A stretch of 31,352 nucleotides of DNA, from assembly GCA_913042885.1 (NCBI GenBank), contig CAJWLW010000023.1, positions 1 to 31,352 of the forward strand, written 5' to 3'. Each line of letters begins with the position of its first letter. Position 1 is the stretch's first letter. A program made the translations under genes and the position numbers. The stretch comes from an uncultured Lentisphaeria bacterium (GTDB taxonomy: Bacteria > Verrucomicrobiota > Lentisphaeria > JABSQK01 > CAJWLW01). Below, one piece after another: positions 23,080-31,352 of this stretch. The notes under the pieces were generated by a model, which worked only from the letters and a program-made list of their open reading frames with translations, ran no database searches and was not told where the DNA came from.

Positions 23080-24030
23080 TCAGGTCAGGTACTGTCCGAA
23101 GTTCTCACGCATATACGCCAGGCTTATCTGCATCCAGGCTTCCGGATCCTGATGGGGTTGCGGGGCTACTTCCACGCATAAGGCCAGGTTGTCCGGGTCT
23201 GCGACGCTGCTTTGCAGGACCTCCAGAATCTCCGGGATCGGCACATTGCCCTGGCCGAGCGGGGCTGTCAGAATGCGCGGTTCACCGTCCAGCGTTTTCG
23301 ACTGGATGCGCATGTCCTTGATATGGGTCATCACCGTCCACTCCGCTACTGCTTTCGCGGCCTCGAGCGGGTCCTCGATCACTGCGAGGGAGTTGCCGAA
23401 GTCGTAGTTGACCCGCAACCAGGGCGAGTCGACCGCGCTTACTACTTCGGCGATTTCAGTGCAGCGGTAGTCCATGTGATTCTCGAAAGCCATGACGATG
23501 CCGATCGCTTCGGCGTAGGATGTCAGTTCGCTGAAGTTGGCGATCATGCGTTTGATCTGTTCGGCGATCGGCGGGTCCTTGCTGAAATGATGGTGCTCCA
23601 GCGCGCCGTGGTGGACGGCGACGATGATGTCGGCGCCGGCGGCCTTGCCCAGACGCATATGCCGGACGAAGTTGTCGCGCTCGACTTGCCATTCGTCACC
23701 GGTGGTGGCCCAATCACCGGTGCCGGCGGCAATCAGCTTGATATTTTTCTCCGCCATGAGCCTGCCGGTCTGGCGGGCGTGATCCTCGTCGTCAAACCAT
23801 GTGACGCACAAATAAAGCGGCGACAGCCGGAGTGCTGCGGCGCGGTCGATGGTCCACTCGATGTGATCGCCGGGTGCCGGCGGTGTGATCGACAGTGTGT
23901 ACGGCAGCGGCATGCCTGTGTTGAGATAGGCCGGGTGCGTGACGCTGTGGATTGTGGCGCCGTGATTGTCGTGCAAGGTCGGCGGATAGCAGATCCAGCG
24001 GTAAGAGGCGACTGACAGGCCGAGTTTCAT
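23080..24030 (-). CDS. sugar-phosphate isomerase/epimerase-like TIM barrel
   Basis: This 316-residue protein belongs to the AP-endonuclease-2/xylose-isomerase-like family. 'MKLGLSVASYRW' is the first barrel strand. Metal ligands are likely the Glu in 'VMAFENHMDY', the Asp in 'VNYDFGNS', the His in 'VMTHIKDMR' and the Glu in 'LCVEVAPQPH', in the usual order. 'PLGQGNVPIPEIL' is the conserved loop before the last strand. Members epimerise or isomerise sugars or dehydrate inositols. ATG at 24030 has no strong ribosome site. The gene faces DNPH1 across 142 bases and is divergent from the alpha-glucuronidase-like gene, which may provide its substrate; this is inference. Confidence 0.85.
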   Translation of the reverse strand: MKLGLSVASYRWICYPPTLHDNHGATIHSVTHPAYLNTGMPLPYTLSITPPAPGDHIEWTIDRAAALRLSPLYLCVTWFDDEDHARQTGRLMAEKNIKLIAAGTGDWATTGDEWQVERDNFVRHMRLGKAAGADIIVAVHHGALEHHHFSKDPPIAEQIKRMIANFSELTSYAEAIGIVMAFENHMDYRCTEIAEVVSAVDSPWLRVNYDFGNSLAVIEDPLEAAKAVAEWTVMTHIKDMRIQSKTLDGEPRILTAPLGQGNVPIPEILEVLQSSVADPDNLALCVEVAPQPHQDPEAWMQISLAYMRENFGQYLT

Positions 24031-24278
24031 GGCAGGGGATTCAGGTGGGGGTGGCGTAAATGAGTAAGAAATGACATCAACATCCCTCCAATTTAGCCGT
24101 CTGGCAACATCTTGCCCATAATAAACTGCTTCCGTGTTGACGTGGATTTCCGCATTACAACGGGGCGTATATGAAGAGGGGTGACTATGATGGCGAGAGA
24201 ATACCGGTTCGTGCTTATTCCGGCACTATAGGTATTGTATGGGTGCTGTGAAACAAGAAACAATTTGCCAGGCAAACC

Positions 24279-26486
24279 ATGAGAAAAAAGAAATCGCCCC
24301 CGACAACCCGCATCTGTCTCAGCCCGGTCGCTGACAAGCTGCAGCAGTTTGCCGGGGCCGAGCTCAAGCGCTGTCTCAAGCGGCTGTTCGGTGTCACCGC
24401 GGAGATCACGTCCGGATCAACCGGCCGCGCCGGCCGACGTTTTATCGTTGGTCTGCGCAGTGACGACCATGTCCGCGCCGCGGCGGGTCGCCTGCCGAAG
24501 CTTTCCGATCAGGGTCACCTCGTGCGTCGCCAGTCACCGCAGGTCATGATCCTTGCCGGCGGCAGCAGCGCAGCCGTTGCCTGGGCCGTCTACGAGCTTG
24601 TCGAGCGGTACGGTGTGCGATACCTCCTGCACGGCGACGTATTTCCGGAGAATCCCGGGGCCTTTCGGCTGCTCGATGTGGACGCAGTGCTCGAGCCGAC
24701 ATTACAGATCCGTTCCTGGCGGCAATGGAATGACCTGCCTACCGGCCCAGAAATGTGGACGGCCAAACAGCAGAAAGCTTTTATCCGGCAGATCTTCAAG
24801 CTCAAATACAATGGCGTTTTTCTCAGCTTGTGGCCGCATCAACCGGTGGTCCATTACGAATGCGGCGGTGTCGAGAAGACGACCGGTCTTCTGTTGTTCG
24901 ATCAGAAGTTCCCGATCACCCGGGCGAACATCGGGAGGGAGCACCTGATCGACGCACCCCGCCTGGACAACCCGGAGTTCGTCGGTGCGCGGACCTATGA
25001 AGAACGCCTGTCGATTTGCGTCCGCCTGATGAAGACAATCATCCGGACCGCGAAGTCCCTCGGCATGCATACGTCGTTTGCCATGCAGCCGCTCGAGTTT
25101 CCGAAGGAGTTCCGCCCGGTACTGCAGGCGCCCTCGATGGAGTCGATTCAGCTCGGCGACCTGAGTTGCGCGGAGACAGGCGACCTTTTCAATCCCGGTC
25201 ACGTCAACCTGGTTGAAACCCGTATACGCGCCTATCTCGACCAGTACAGCGAGGTCGATGCCATGTACCTGCAAATGCCGGAGCACCCGCAGGCCGGCCG
25301 CGTGTTCGAGCAATCCTGGCGCGAGCTCGACGCGCGCCACGGGCTCGCCCGGGATTGCGACATGACGGAGCTGCTCCGGAAGGCCTCGCACAATGCCCTG
25401 GTGCCTGGCGACACCGAACGCGCCAGCCGCGAGTTCAAGTCGTCGGTGTCCATGCTCAATTTTTTCGATCGTTTCTTCGCGGGCAACGATATTCTCGAGC
25501 GGGCCGCGGCCGACAATATCAAGGTCAACCTGAATGTCGGCATGAACGCCGAGCATCTCTTTCCGATCATGGATCGGGTGCTGTGGGACGGTGCCGGCAT
25601 TGCAACGACCCTGGGCTATACCGCGTCCCGTGCGGTGCGTGCCATGGACAGCATGGCGCGGATGAACACCGCGAAGGTATCGGCTGAATTGATCGTTACT
25701 TTTCAGGACGACAACATCGGTTCGCTGCCGCAGGTGGCGACGCACAGCCTGCATAATCTGGTCCAGAACATGCAGCGCTATGGCTGGCGGGGTTTTATGA
25801 CGCGCCATTGGCCGGTCGGCGATCTCGACCCGGTGGCGGCGTACCTGGCGAAAGCATCGTGGAATGCCACGATGACGCCGCACGCCGCGTACACCGATCA
25901 CTTTTCACACGTGTACGGTCCCGAGACCGTGGATGACATGTGCCGCGCCATGCGGATTCTCGAAGATATCACAGTCATTCTCGACCTGGATTTTCTCTCC
26001 CTGTTTTTTCCGGTGCTGACGATCATGTGCCGTGAGCTCGACGAGGACAAGGTGATGCCGCAGGGCCTGTTGCACGTGCGCGCGATGTTTCAGGCGGTCG
26101 ACAACCTGTTCTCCGAAGTCGAGAAGAACGTAAGTACTAAACAGGGCAGGGCGGAGCTGGCCTATTGGCGCCAGCGTATTGTCTTCAGCATCGAAGCGCT
26201 GAATGAAAAGGAACTGCTGCACGAAGGTGCGAGGCGGATCGTTGCAGCGAAACGCGCCCGCAGCAAGAAGGCGAAGGCCGAACGCACCGCCGAGGCGAAA
26301 CAGAGCTTTGCGAAAGCGATTGCCGCCGGCAAGGCTGCTGTCCGCGCCATGGCATCCGAGGTCCGCGACGACTCGGACCGTGCCAGTATCGCCACATACT
26401 TCCACCTCTTTGTCCGCGAAGTCCAGGAGCAGACCACCGTAGTACTGGCCGGACGCGCGGCAGATGCCAACAGCGATCCGATGTGA
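24279..26486 (+). CDS. alpha-glucuronidase/DUF4838-like glycosidase
   Basis: This 735-residue protein starts with a GH67-N/GH20b-like domain: 'AGAELKRCLKRLFGVTAEI', 'VMILAGGSSAAVAWAVYELVERYGVRYLLHGD'. A TIM-barrel-like middle follows ('LKYNGVFLSLWPHQPVVHYE', 'MHTSFAMQPLEFPKEF', 'VDAMYLQMPEHPQ'). The C-terminal third is helical and ends with a very Lys/Ala/Arg-rich segment near 648-690 ('KRARSKKAKAERTAEAKQS'), likely a coiled coil. The E-C-G and H-P patterns fit a DUF4838-type alpha-glucuronidase or beta-hexosaminidase relative; a catalytic pair is not clear. No signal peptide is seen. The epimerase gene starts 68 bases after its stop with a strong ribosome site, so the two are probably one operon. 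Confidence 0.7.
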   Translation: MRKKKSPPTTRICLSPVADKLQQFAGAELKRCLKRLFGVTAEITSGSTGRAGRRFIVGLRSDDHVRAAAGRLPKLSDQGHLVRRQSPQVMILAGGSSAAVAWAVYELVERYGVRYLLHGDVFPENPGAFRLLDVDAVLEPTLQIRSWRQWNDLPTGPEMWTAKQQKAFIRQIFKLKYNGVFLSLWPHQPVVHYECGGVEKTTGLLLFDQKFPITRANIGREHLIDAPRLDNPEFVGARTYEERLSICVRLMKTIIRTAKSLGMHTSFAMQPLEFPKEFRPVLQAPSMESIQLGDLSCAETGDLFNPGHVNLVETRIRAYLDQYSEVDAMYLQMPEHPQAGRVFEQSWRELDARHGLARDCDMTELLRKASHNALVPGDTERASREFKSSVSMLNFFDRFFAGNDILERAAADNIKVNLNVGMNAEHLFPIMDRVLWDGAGIATTLGYTASRAVRAMDSMARMNTAKVSAELIVTFQDDNIGSLPQVATHSLHNLVQNMQRYGWRGFMTRHWPVGDLDPVAAYLAKASWNATMTPHAAYTDHFSHVYGPETVDDMCRAMRILEDITVILDLDFLSLFFPVLTIMCRELDEDKVMPQGLLHVRAMFQAVDNLFSEVEKNVSTKQGRAELAYWRQRIVFSIEALNEKELLHEGARRIVAAKRARSKKAKAERTAEAKQSFAKAIAAGKAAVRAMASEVRDDSDRASIATYFHLFVREVQEQTTVVLAGRAADANSDPM

Positions 26487-26553
26487 GGCGCCGAAGAGAT
26501 TTTACGAGAAATGTTTTGGACAGGATGACACCGACCTCAGGAGGACGAACCGA

Positions 26554-27456
26554 ATGAAGAATATTCTCGTTATGGGCGGCACATCGTTTGCCGGCAAAGC
26601 CCTGGTCCGCGAATTGTTGCGGCAGGACTACCACGTCACTGTCGCAACCCGTGGCCAGGCCAAGGTTGACTTTGAGGGCTCTGTCGAGTGGGTGCAATTC
26701 GAGCGCACCGACCTTGACAGCATGGTGACTGCGTTTTCCGGGAAAGCGTATGATGTGGTGTTCGATCAGATCGGCTACTGCGCGGATGATGTGGCCGATG
26801 CCTGCGAAGTGTTTGCGGGGAAGATCGGACACTACGTCTTTACCTCGAGCATCGCGGCGTACACCACTATCCACACAGGTGGGATGGTCGAGACAGACCT
26901 GGACCTGGAAGTGGGCTGGGTGCCGGGCCGGCACTCTACCGGCGAAATCGGGTACGGCGAGGGCAAACTGCAAGCCGAAGCTTATCTGGCACAGATGGCA
27001 CCGTTCCCTTTCGCGACGGCTCGCATACCGATTGTTCTGGGGGCAGACGATCCGCTCAATCGACTGGGGTGGCTGGTCGGGCGTATCCTGGACGGCGCGC
27101 CGATTGTCATTCAGCCGGGATGCGGTGTGCTGGGTTACATCGGTACAGCCGAGAAAGGCAGGTTCCTGACCTGGCTTGGATTGTCCGGGCAAGAGGGCGC
27201 GTACAACGCCAGTTCAGAGCCTTGGCTTGATCCGGTCGAGTTCACCCGGTTGACGGGAGAAATCCTTGGTGCCGAGCCGATTGTTCTGACCGAAGGCGAT
27301 GAGCCTGATCGGATGAATTGGATCAACCAGTTTGATCTCACGATGGATGTATCCAAAGCCAGGCACGCCGGCTTCGAATTCGCTGAATTTGACCAGTGGT
27401 TTCCCAACGTTGTGAAGGAAACTGCGGCATTGCACACCGTGTCAAAAGAAGATTGA
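26554..27456 (+). CDS. NAD-dependent epimerase/dehydratase-like SDR protein
   Basis: This 300-residue protein begins M-K-N-I-L-V-M-G-G-T-S-F-A-G-K, an extended-SDR Rossmann motif (G-G-T-x-F-x-G), and has 'YVFTSSIAAY' and 'GYGEGKLQAEAYL', whose Y-x-x-x-K is the catalytic Tyr/Lys pair. It is like NAD-dependent nucleotide-sugar or aldonate epimerases. ATG at 26554 has a full AGGAGG at 26539-26544, nine bases upstream, the clearest ribosome site in the window. It follows the DUF4838-like gene closely and may epimerise its product; this is inference. Confidence 0.85.
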   Translation: MKNILVMGGTSFAGKALVRELLRQDYHVTVATRGQAKVDFEGSVEWVQFERTDLDSMVTAFSGKAYDVVFDQIGYCADDVADACEVFAGKIGHYVFTSSIAAYTTIHTGGMVETDLDLEVGWVPGRHSTGEIGYGEGKLQAEAYLAQMAPFPFATARIPIVLGADDPLNRLGWLVGRILDGAPIVIQPGCGVLGYIGTAEKGRFLTWLGLSGQEGAYNASSEPWLDPVEFTRLTGEILGAEPIVLTEGDEPDRMNWINQFDLTMDVSKARHAGFEFAEFDQWFPNVVKETAALHTVSKED

Positions 27457-27523
27457 ATGTAACGGCGATGGAGATAGCCGTGGTGTAACTTTTACCGGTG
27501 GAGGTGATGGCTGCGGTGCCGAC

Positions 27524-27602
27524 TGTTCTTCACGAAAGAACAAGCGTTACGTGAAAGCACCCACTGCAAAGCCATGGGTGAGCCTGGTATTGGAGCCCGG
27601 CT
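27524..27602 (+). other. three-hairpin candidate leader before the sulfatase-like gene
   Basis: In the 212-base gap before 27669 three stem-loops follow each other: TGTTCTT/AAGAACA (27524-27530, 27536-27542), CACCCA/TGGGTG (27558-27563, 27575-27580) and AGCCTGG/CCCGGCT (27581-27587, 27596-27602, one mismatch). No known riboswitch consensus was recognised and no T-tract follows, so it may be a structured 5' leader or chance. Confidence 0.35.
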
Positions 27603-27668
27603 GTAGGGGCGCAAGAGGAAGTTGTAACACGTTTCGGGCATAGACTGCAATTCAAAACAGGGATCAGG

Positions 27669-30086
27669 ATGCACAACAGAAGATGGGCGTCTGTCCTGGT
27701 TATCATGCTGCTGGGTGCGTTAGCGGTGATGGCCTGGGTTCTTTGGCGCAACAATCAGCGCGCCGAGAAACGATTCAACGTGCTGCTGATCACCCTGGAC
27801 ACAACGCGGGCCGACCGGCTCGGGTGCTACGGCTATGACCAGGCCGAGACCCCGACGCTGGACGAACTGGCGGCCCGCGGCGTGCGCTATGAGAACGTAT
27901 ACGCCCCGGTACCGTTGACCCTGCCGTCCCATGCAACGATCCTGACCGGCCTTGACCCGCCCGAACACGGACTGCATGACAACGCCCGCGGCAGCCTGGG
28001 GCCGGGGCCGGCGGTGTTGGCCGAGATTTTCAGGGATCGCGGGTATCGGACGGCGGCCTTTCCGGCCGCATTCGTATTGGACAAGCAGTTCGGCCTGGAC
28101 CGAGGATTCGAAGTCTATGACGACCGGATGGGACCGCCAACCGCCGGAACAAACGCCTTCCACCAGCAGAATCCCGGAAACATCGTGACGGATCGGGCCG
28201 CCGCCTGGCTGGGAAGAACGGGCCAGCCTTTTTTCGCATGGGTGCATTTCTACGATCCTCACCTGCCTTATGATGCGCCTGAGCCCTACAGATCCCGTCA
28301 TGGCGATTCGTACGACGCTGAGATCGCTTTCATGGATGCACAGATAAAGCGGCTGCTGGATTTCCTGGACAGCGCCGGACTTCGTGAGAATACACTGATC
28401 CTGGTCGCGGGTGATCATGGCGAGTCGCTCGGCGAACACCGGGAGCGGGAACATGGGGCGTTGATTTATAACTCAACGATGCGCGTGCCGCTGATCTTCA
28501 GCCTGCCCGGGCAGCTGCCCGAAGGGAAAGTCCAGTCGGCAGTGGCAGGCCTGATAGATGTTGCTGCGACAATCCTCGATGTTCTCGATTGGCCACAACC
28601 CGAGAACATCGGTGGGCGCAGCCTGCTTCGTACCGGCGCCGCTGACCAGGCTGCCCCCGGCATCTATGGAGAGAGCGAATGGTTGATGAACAGCTACGGC
28701 TGGGCACCACTCTACAGCATCACAACAGATCGCTGGAAATACATCGAGGCGCCTGAGCCGGAGCTTTATGATTGTCAGGCGGACCCTGGAGAGCTGAAAA
28801 ACCTGGCATCGGTTGAAGGTGTCATCGTTGACGAGATGCGGTCTTGCCTGCAAACCATGCGAGCGGCCATGAAAACGGGCGTGCCCGCGGCGGTCGCGCT
28901 CGACGCGGAGGAACTCGCTCGCCTGCGCTCATTGGGCTATGTGGGCGGTGCCCCCGTTCCTGCCCCGCAGGCCGAACCCGGGCAGAGGCAAGACCCCAAG
29001 AAGATGATGCACATTTTCAACGGTTGCCGCGACGCAGAAGAACTGCAGGCTGCATCGATGCACCGCGAAGCCATAGAACGGCTGCTCCCCCTGATACAAC
29101 AGAACCCACAGTCGCTGAAATTACGGAAAACCATCATCATCTCTTATGTCGAGCTGGATGAACTCATCACCGCCAAACCACATGCGGAAGAATACCTGCG
29201 CCAAGATCCTTACAACCGCAATATTATCGGTTGCCTGGCCGGTGCGTTTGTCAAGCTGGGAAAGTGGGACCGGGCGGCAGCTCTATATCGTGATGGCCTG
29301 CTGCTGCCGGCGCGGCCGGATGAACCGGTCAAGCCCGGGACCCAATCGGTGGCAACGGCAATTCTGCAGAGGGGCCTGGGACAGGTTTTGGAGTTGCAAA
29401 ACAAGTTGCCCGAGGCAGTCGTGCAATATGAGATATACCTGAAACAGGTGTCCGATGACAAACCGATTCGTCGCGAACTGACCAGGATCTGTTTTTTACT
29501 GGGCAAATACGAGACAGCAAAAAAACACCAGCTTGTTGCGCTCCAGGATAATCCCCTCAATCCAAAATTGCATGAGCAGATGGGGCAGATCCTTCAGGCT
29601 GCCGGCGATCACAATTCGGCTATTTATCACTATCAAAAAGCCGTTGAGTTGAATCCTCTCGTTGGAGGCGCCAGCCGTGACCTTGGTATAATCCTGTGGG
29701 AAAAAAAGGAATACGGAAAGGCGATTGAAGTCTGGAGAAACGGCCACGAACATTTGCCGGAAGCACTCACGATGACTTATTTCCTGGCCTTCTCCCTGGC
29801 TACCTGCCCGGATCCCAAATACCGCAACGGGACTGACGCACTTAAACTTGCTACCACCCTCTGCGAGCAGACGCAACATGCGAATCCCCAATTTCTGGAT
29901 GCCCTCGCGGCTGCACATGCCGAGACAGGGAATTTCAACAGGGCGGTGGGGATCGCCCGTCAGGCCGCGCAGGTGGCGAGACGCTCGAGTGACGAGGGGT
30001 TGGCCAGGGAGATCGAGATGCGGTTAAGGCTTTACGAAGCAGACAAACCCTTCCGCACAACAACGACGGTTATCCAAAACCGCTGA
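27669..30086 (+). CDS. membrane-anchored sulfatase-fold protein with TPR repeats
   Basis: This 805-residue protein has an N-terminal membrane segment ('SVLVIMLLGALAVMAWVLW', residues 8-26), so the rest is probably periplasmic. Residues 35-400 form an alkaline-phosphatase/sulfatase domain: 'NVLLITLDTTRADRLGCYGY' with the metal Asp D44, 'VPLTLPSHATILTG' and 'VAGDHGESLGEH' (D249, H250). The usual C/S-x-P-S-R is T-L-P-S-H, so there is no Cys or Ser for formylglycine and the Arg is His; Thr84 might serve as a nucleophile as in phosphodiesterase relatives. Residues about 430-800 are TPR-like helical pairs ('AIYHYQKAVELNPLVGGA'). AGGGA lies upstream of ATG 27669. No sulfatase-maturase gene is here, consistent with the missing Cys. 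Confidence 0.86.
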   Translation: MHNRRWASVLVIMLLGALAVMAWVLWRNNQRAEKRFNVLLITLDTTRADRLGCYGYDQAETPTLDELAARGVRYENVYAPVPLTLPSHATILTGLDPPEHGLHDNARGSLGPGPAVLAEIFRDRGYRTAAFPAAFVLDKQFGLDRGFEVYDDRMGPPTAGTNAFHQQNPGNIVTDRAAAWLGRTGQPFFAWVHFYDPHLPYDAPEPYRSRHGDSYDAEIAFMDAQIKRLLDFLDSAGLRENTLILVAGDHGESLGEHREREHGALIYNSTMRVPLIFSLPGQLPEGKVQSAVAGLIDVAATILDVLDWPQPENIGGRSLLRTGAADQAAPGIYGESEWLMNSYGWAPLYSITTDRWKYIEAPEPELYDCQADPGELKNLASVEGVIVDEMRSCLQTMRAAMKTGVPAAVALDAEELARLRSLGYVGGAPVPAPQAEPGQRQDPKKMMHIFNGCRDAEELQAASMHREAIERLLPLIQQNPQSLKLRKTIIISYVELDELITAKPHAEEYLRQDPYNRNIIGCLAGAFVKLGKWDRAAALYRDGLLLPARPDEPVKPGTQSVATAILQRGLGQVLELQNKLPEAVVQYEIYLKQVSDDKPIRRELTRICFLLGKYETAKKHQLVALQDNPLNPKLHEQMGQILQAAGDHNSAIYHYQKAVELNPLVGGASRDLGIILWEKKEYGKAIEVWRNGHEHLPEALTMTYFLAFSLATCPDPKYRNGTDALKLATTLCEQTQHANPQFLDALAAAHAETGNFNRAVGIARQAAQVARRSSDEGLAREIEMRLRLYEADKPFRTTTTVIQNR

Positions 30087-30162
30087 TGGCGGGAGCGGTA
30101 CCGGCACCTTTTGCGATTCCGGTGCGTTGCCAAACCGGCGATCCAGAAAAGTCAGCCTCACT

Positions 30163-30204
30163 CCAATAAAAAATCAAGCCCACCCGCCGCGGCGGATGAG
30201 CTTG
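30163..30204 (-). terminator. strong intrinsic terminator of the S74-domain gene
   Basis: Reading leftwards, 14 base pairs (two G-U) of CAAGCTCATCCGCC with GGCGGGTGGGCTTG (30175-30204), closing on GC, are followed by ATTTTTTATTGG (30163-30174). It begins 30 bases after the stop at 30234. On the plus strand the same stem is followed by GATTTTG, so it may also end the sulfatase-like transcript. Confidence 0.9.
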
Positions 30205-30233
30205 ATGATTTTGTCCTCGATTGGCGCGCCGAA

Positions 30234-31352
30234 TCAGTTCTGCAGGTTCTTCAGCTTCTCCAGCTCCACTTTCATGGCTTCCATCTGGAGTTGCTGCTCC
30301 TGGACCACCTTGGTCAAGACACCGACGACATCCATCGGGCTAAGGTTCTTGCGGTTGTTGGTTGCAACTAACGCCGGTACATCCTCGGCAATGAAGCCCA
30401 CGTACTCTTCACCCTGTTCTTTCTTGTAGTTGTACTTGACAGGCGTCAGCGCGGTGAGTGCCTCGACAGCTTCTTCAGTCGTCAGCTCTGCGATGTTTTC
30501 TTTCATGTCGCGCGAGGACGCATTGGTCCACACACCGCCGCTCGTGACGTGGGCATCGCTCGCCATGTGGAACGGATGTTCAGGCCACTTACCGCCTTGA
30601 CCGATGTAACCGACCTGATTGATCACCAGTCTTTCCACCAACGTCTCGCCGGGGCCCTCGGCCACATTGAAGTACATCGACGTTTGCCCTGCGGTGCCTA
30701 TGTATTTTGCCTCAATACTCGCCCGGGGTCTGCCACTGCCGCCGGCAATGTTTCCTTCATTGCCGTACCACTGGATCTGGCCCAAGGATTCCCCACCATT
30801 ACATTGAAAATCTTTCAATATAAACCGTATTACACCTGCTGGATCAGCTGTCGTGCCGTAACCGCCACTGCCAGCATCAGCCAGGATCTGTAAGTCAATT
30901 TTTTCGCCGGGACTTTCCTCCCACACCCCATATTCACGACCCATGCCTATTCCAACGGCCTTGGCCGTCCATATCCCTGTGAGCGGATTTGCCGCTTCAC
31001 TCGGAATCCACTGTGAGTCACCAGCGGGCCCCTGCGCACCTGCGGCGCCGTCGTTGCCGGCCTTACCCTGCGGGCCTTGTGCCCCGGTTGCACCAGCGGC
31101 ACCGGCTTTACCCTGTGGCCCCTGCGAACCGGCGCCGGGCGACTCCCAGGTCGCCAAGCCAGCGGCATCGGAGGTCAGCACCTTGCCTGCACCGGGAGCG
31201 CCGCCGGTAATTTTCACCTGGCCTGCAACCTCAAGCTTGGCGCTGGGATTTTCCACCCCGATACCGACACGCCCCGCCTGGTTGATCACCATCGCGTTTC
31301 CAAAATCCGAATTGCCGATCACCAACCGCATGCCATTGTCGGTAGTGCCGCT
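30234..31352 (-). CDS. collagen-like protein with peptidase S74 (intramolecular chaperone) domain, N-terminus cut off
   Basis: The frame is open to the right edge (seven codons before the Met at 31331), so the true N-terminus is outside. 'GRVGIGVENPSAKLEVAG' is the repeat module common in tail-fibre-like and surface adhesin proteins. About 13 G-x-y triplets follow (GSQGPQGKAGAAGATG..., encoded near 31016-31136). A beta-rich region precedes a peptidase S74 domain near residues 265-350 of the Met numbering: 'SSRDMKENI' carries the Ser and Lys expected for self-cleavage, and 'VGFIAEDVP' is the other hallmark. The last 25 residues ('VVQEQQLQMEAMKVELEKL') are a coiled coil. S74 domains trimerise fibres and then cut themselves off. 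It could be a prophage tail fibre or a cell-surface fibre; no other phage genes are visible. Confidence 0.88.
   Translation of the reverse strand, partial: SGTTDNGMRLVIGNSDFGNAMVINQAGRVGIGVENPSAKLEVAGQVKITGGAPGAGKVLTSDAAGLATWESPGAGSQGPQGKAGAAGATGAQGPQGKAGNDGAAGAQGPAGDSQWIPSEAANPLTGIWTAKAVGIGMGREYGVWEESPGEKIDLQILADAGSGGYGTTADPAGVIRFILKDFQCNGGESLGQIQWYGNEGNIAGGSGRPRASIEAKYIGTAGQTSMYFNVAEGPGETLVERLVINQVGYIGQGGKWPEHPFHMASDAHVTSGGVWTNASSRDMKENIAELTTEEAVEALTALTPVKYNYKKEQGEEYVGFIAEDVPALVATNNRKNLSPMDVVGVLTKVVQEQQLQMEAMKVELEKLKNLQN

Overview
This window looks like accessory chromosome from a Gram-negative member of the PVC group, most likely Lentisphaerota or a relative such as Kiritimatiellota or another PhyH-rich lineage. 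The evidence is a pseudopilin whose FTLIEL motif lacks the usual preceding Gly and whose C-terminal part is of the type common in these phyla (7685-8557), five-bladed BNR/sialidase-like enzymes, a sulfatase-like protein with TPR repeats, and four separate phytanoyl-CoA-dioxygenase-like (PhyH) oxygenases within 16 kb. Base composition is GC-rich (roughly 60%). I see no rRNA, tRNA, CRISPR array, transposase or integrase gene.

Left block (1-12814, all on the minus strand, read right to left): an EEP-family phosphodiesterase/nuclease, a three-domain sialidase-like protein, a PHP-domain phosphatase, a pseudopilin, a shorter BNR protein, a PhyH oxygenase, a TIM-barrel glycosidase-like protein, a decayed alpha/beta hydrolase, a second three-domain sialidase-like paralogue, and the start of an M24/creatinase-like protein that runs off the left edge. 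Spacings are short enough for an operon in most places (5-40 bases), except around the pseudogene and before the pseudopilin, which has its own promoter-like sequence.

Central block (12993-22937): on the plus strand a D-2-hydroxyacid dehydrogenase, a second PhyH oxygenase and an Ldh2-type dehydrogenase with an altered active site. These face a six-gene minus-strand run: UPF0178 protein, glutaredoxin-like protein, PhyH, TIM-barrel protein, PhyH, acetoacetate-decarboxylase-like protein. A DNPH1/Rcl nucleotide hydrolase is divergent from the UPF0178 gene.

Right block (23080-31352): a sugar-phosphate isomerase/epimerase-like TIM barrel on minus; then on plus an alpha-glucuronidase/DUF4838-like protein with an epimerase-like SDR right behind it, and a membrane-anchored sulfatase-fold/TPR protein. 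On minus, a collagen-like protein ending in a peptidase S74 chaperone domain runs off the right edge and is separated from the sulfatase gene by a very strong intrinsic terminator.

Taken together this reads as a carbohydrate or small-acid catabolic island: glycan-recognising beta-propellers and TIM-barrel hydrolases would release sugars or uronic acids, isomerase, epimerase and dehydrogenases would process them, and the PhyH enzymes would hydroxylate or dealkylate an unknown substrate. That pathway is inference; no gene gives a firm substrate. The most unusual things seen are a duplicated FTLIEL segment in the pseudopilin, catalytic residue replacements in the Ldh2-type and sulfatase-type enzymes, a long unexplained hairpin at 8728-8808, a decayed hydrolase between two hydrolase genes, and a possible structured leader at 27524-27602.
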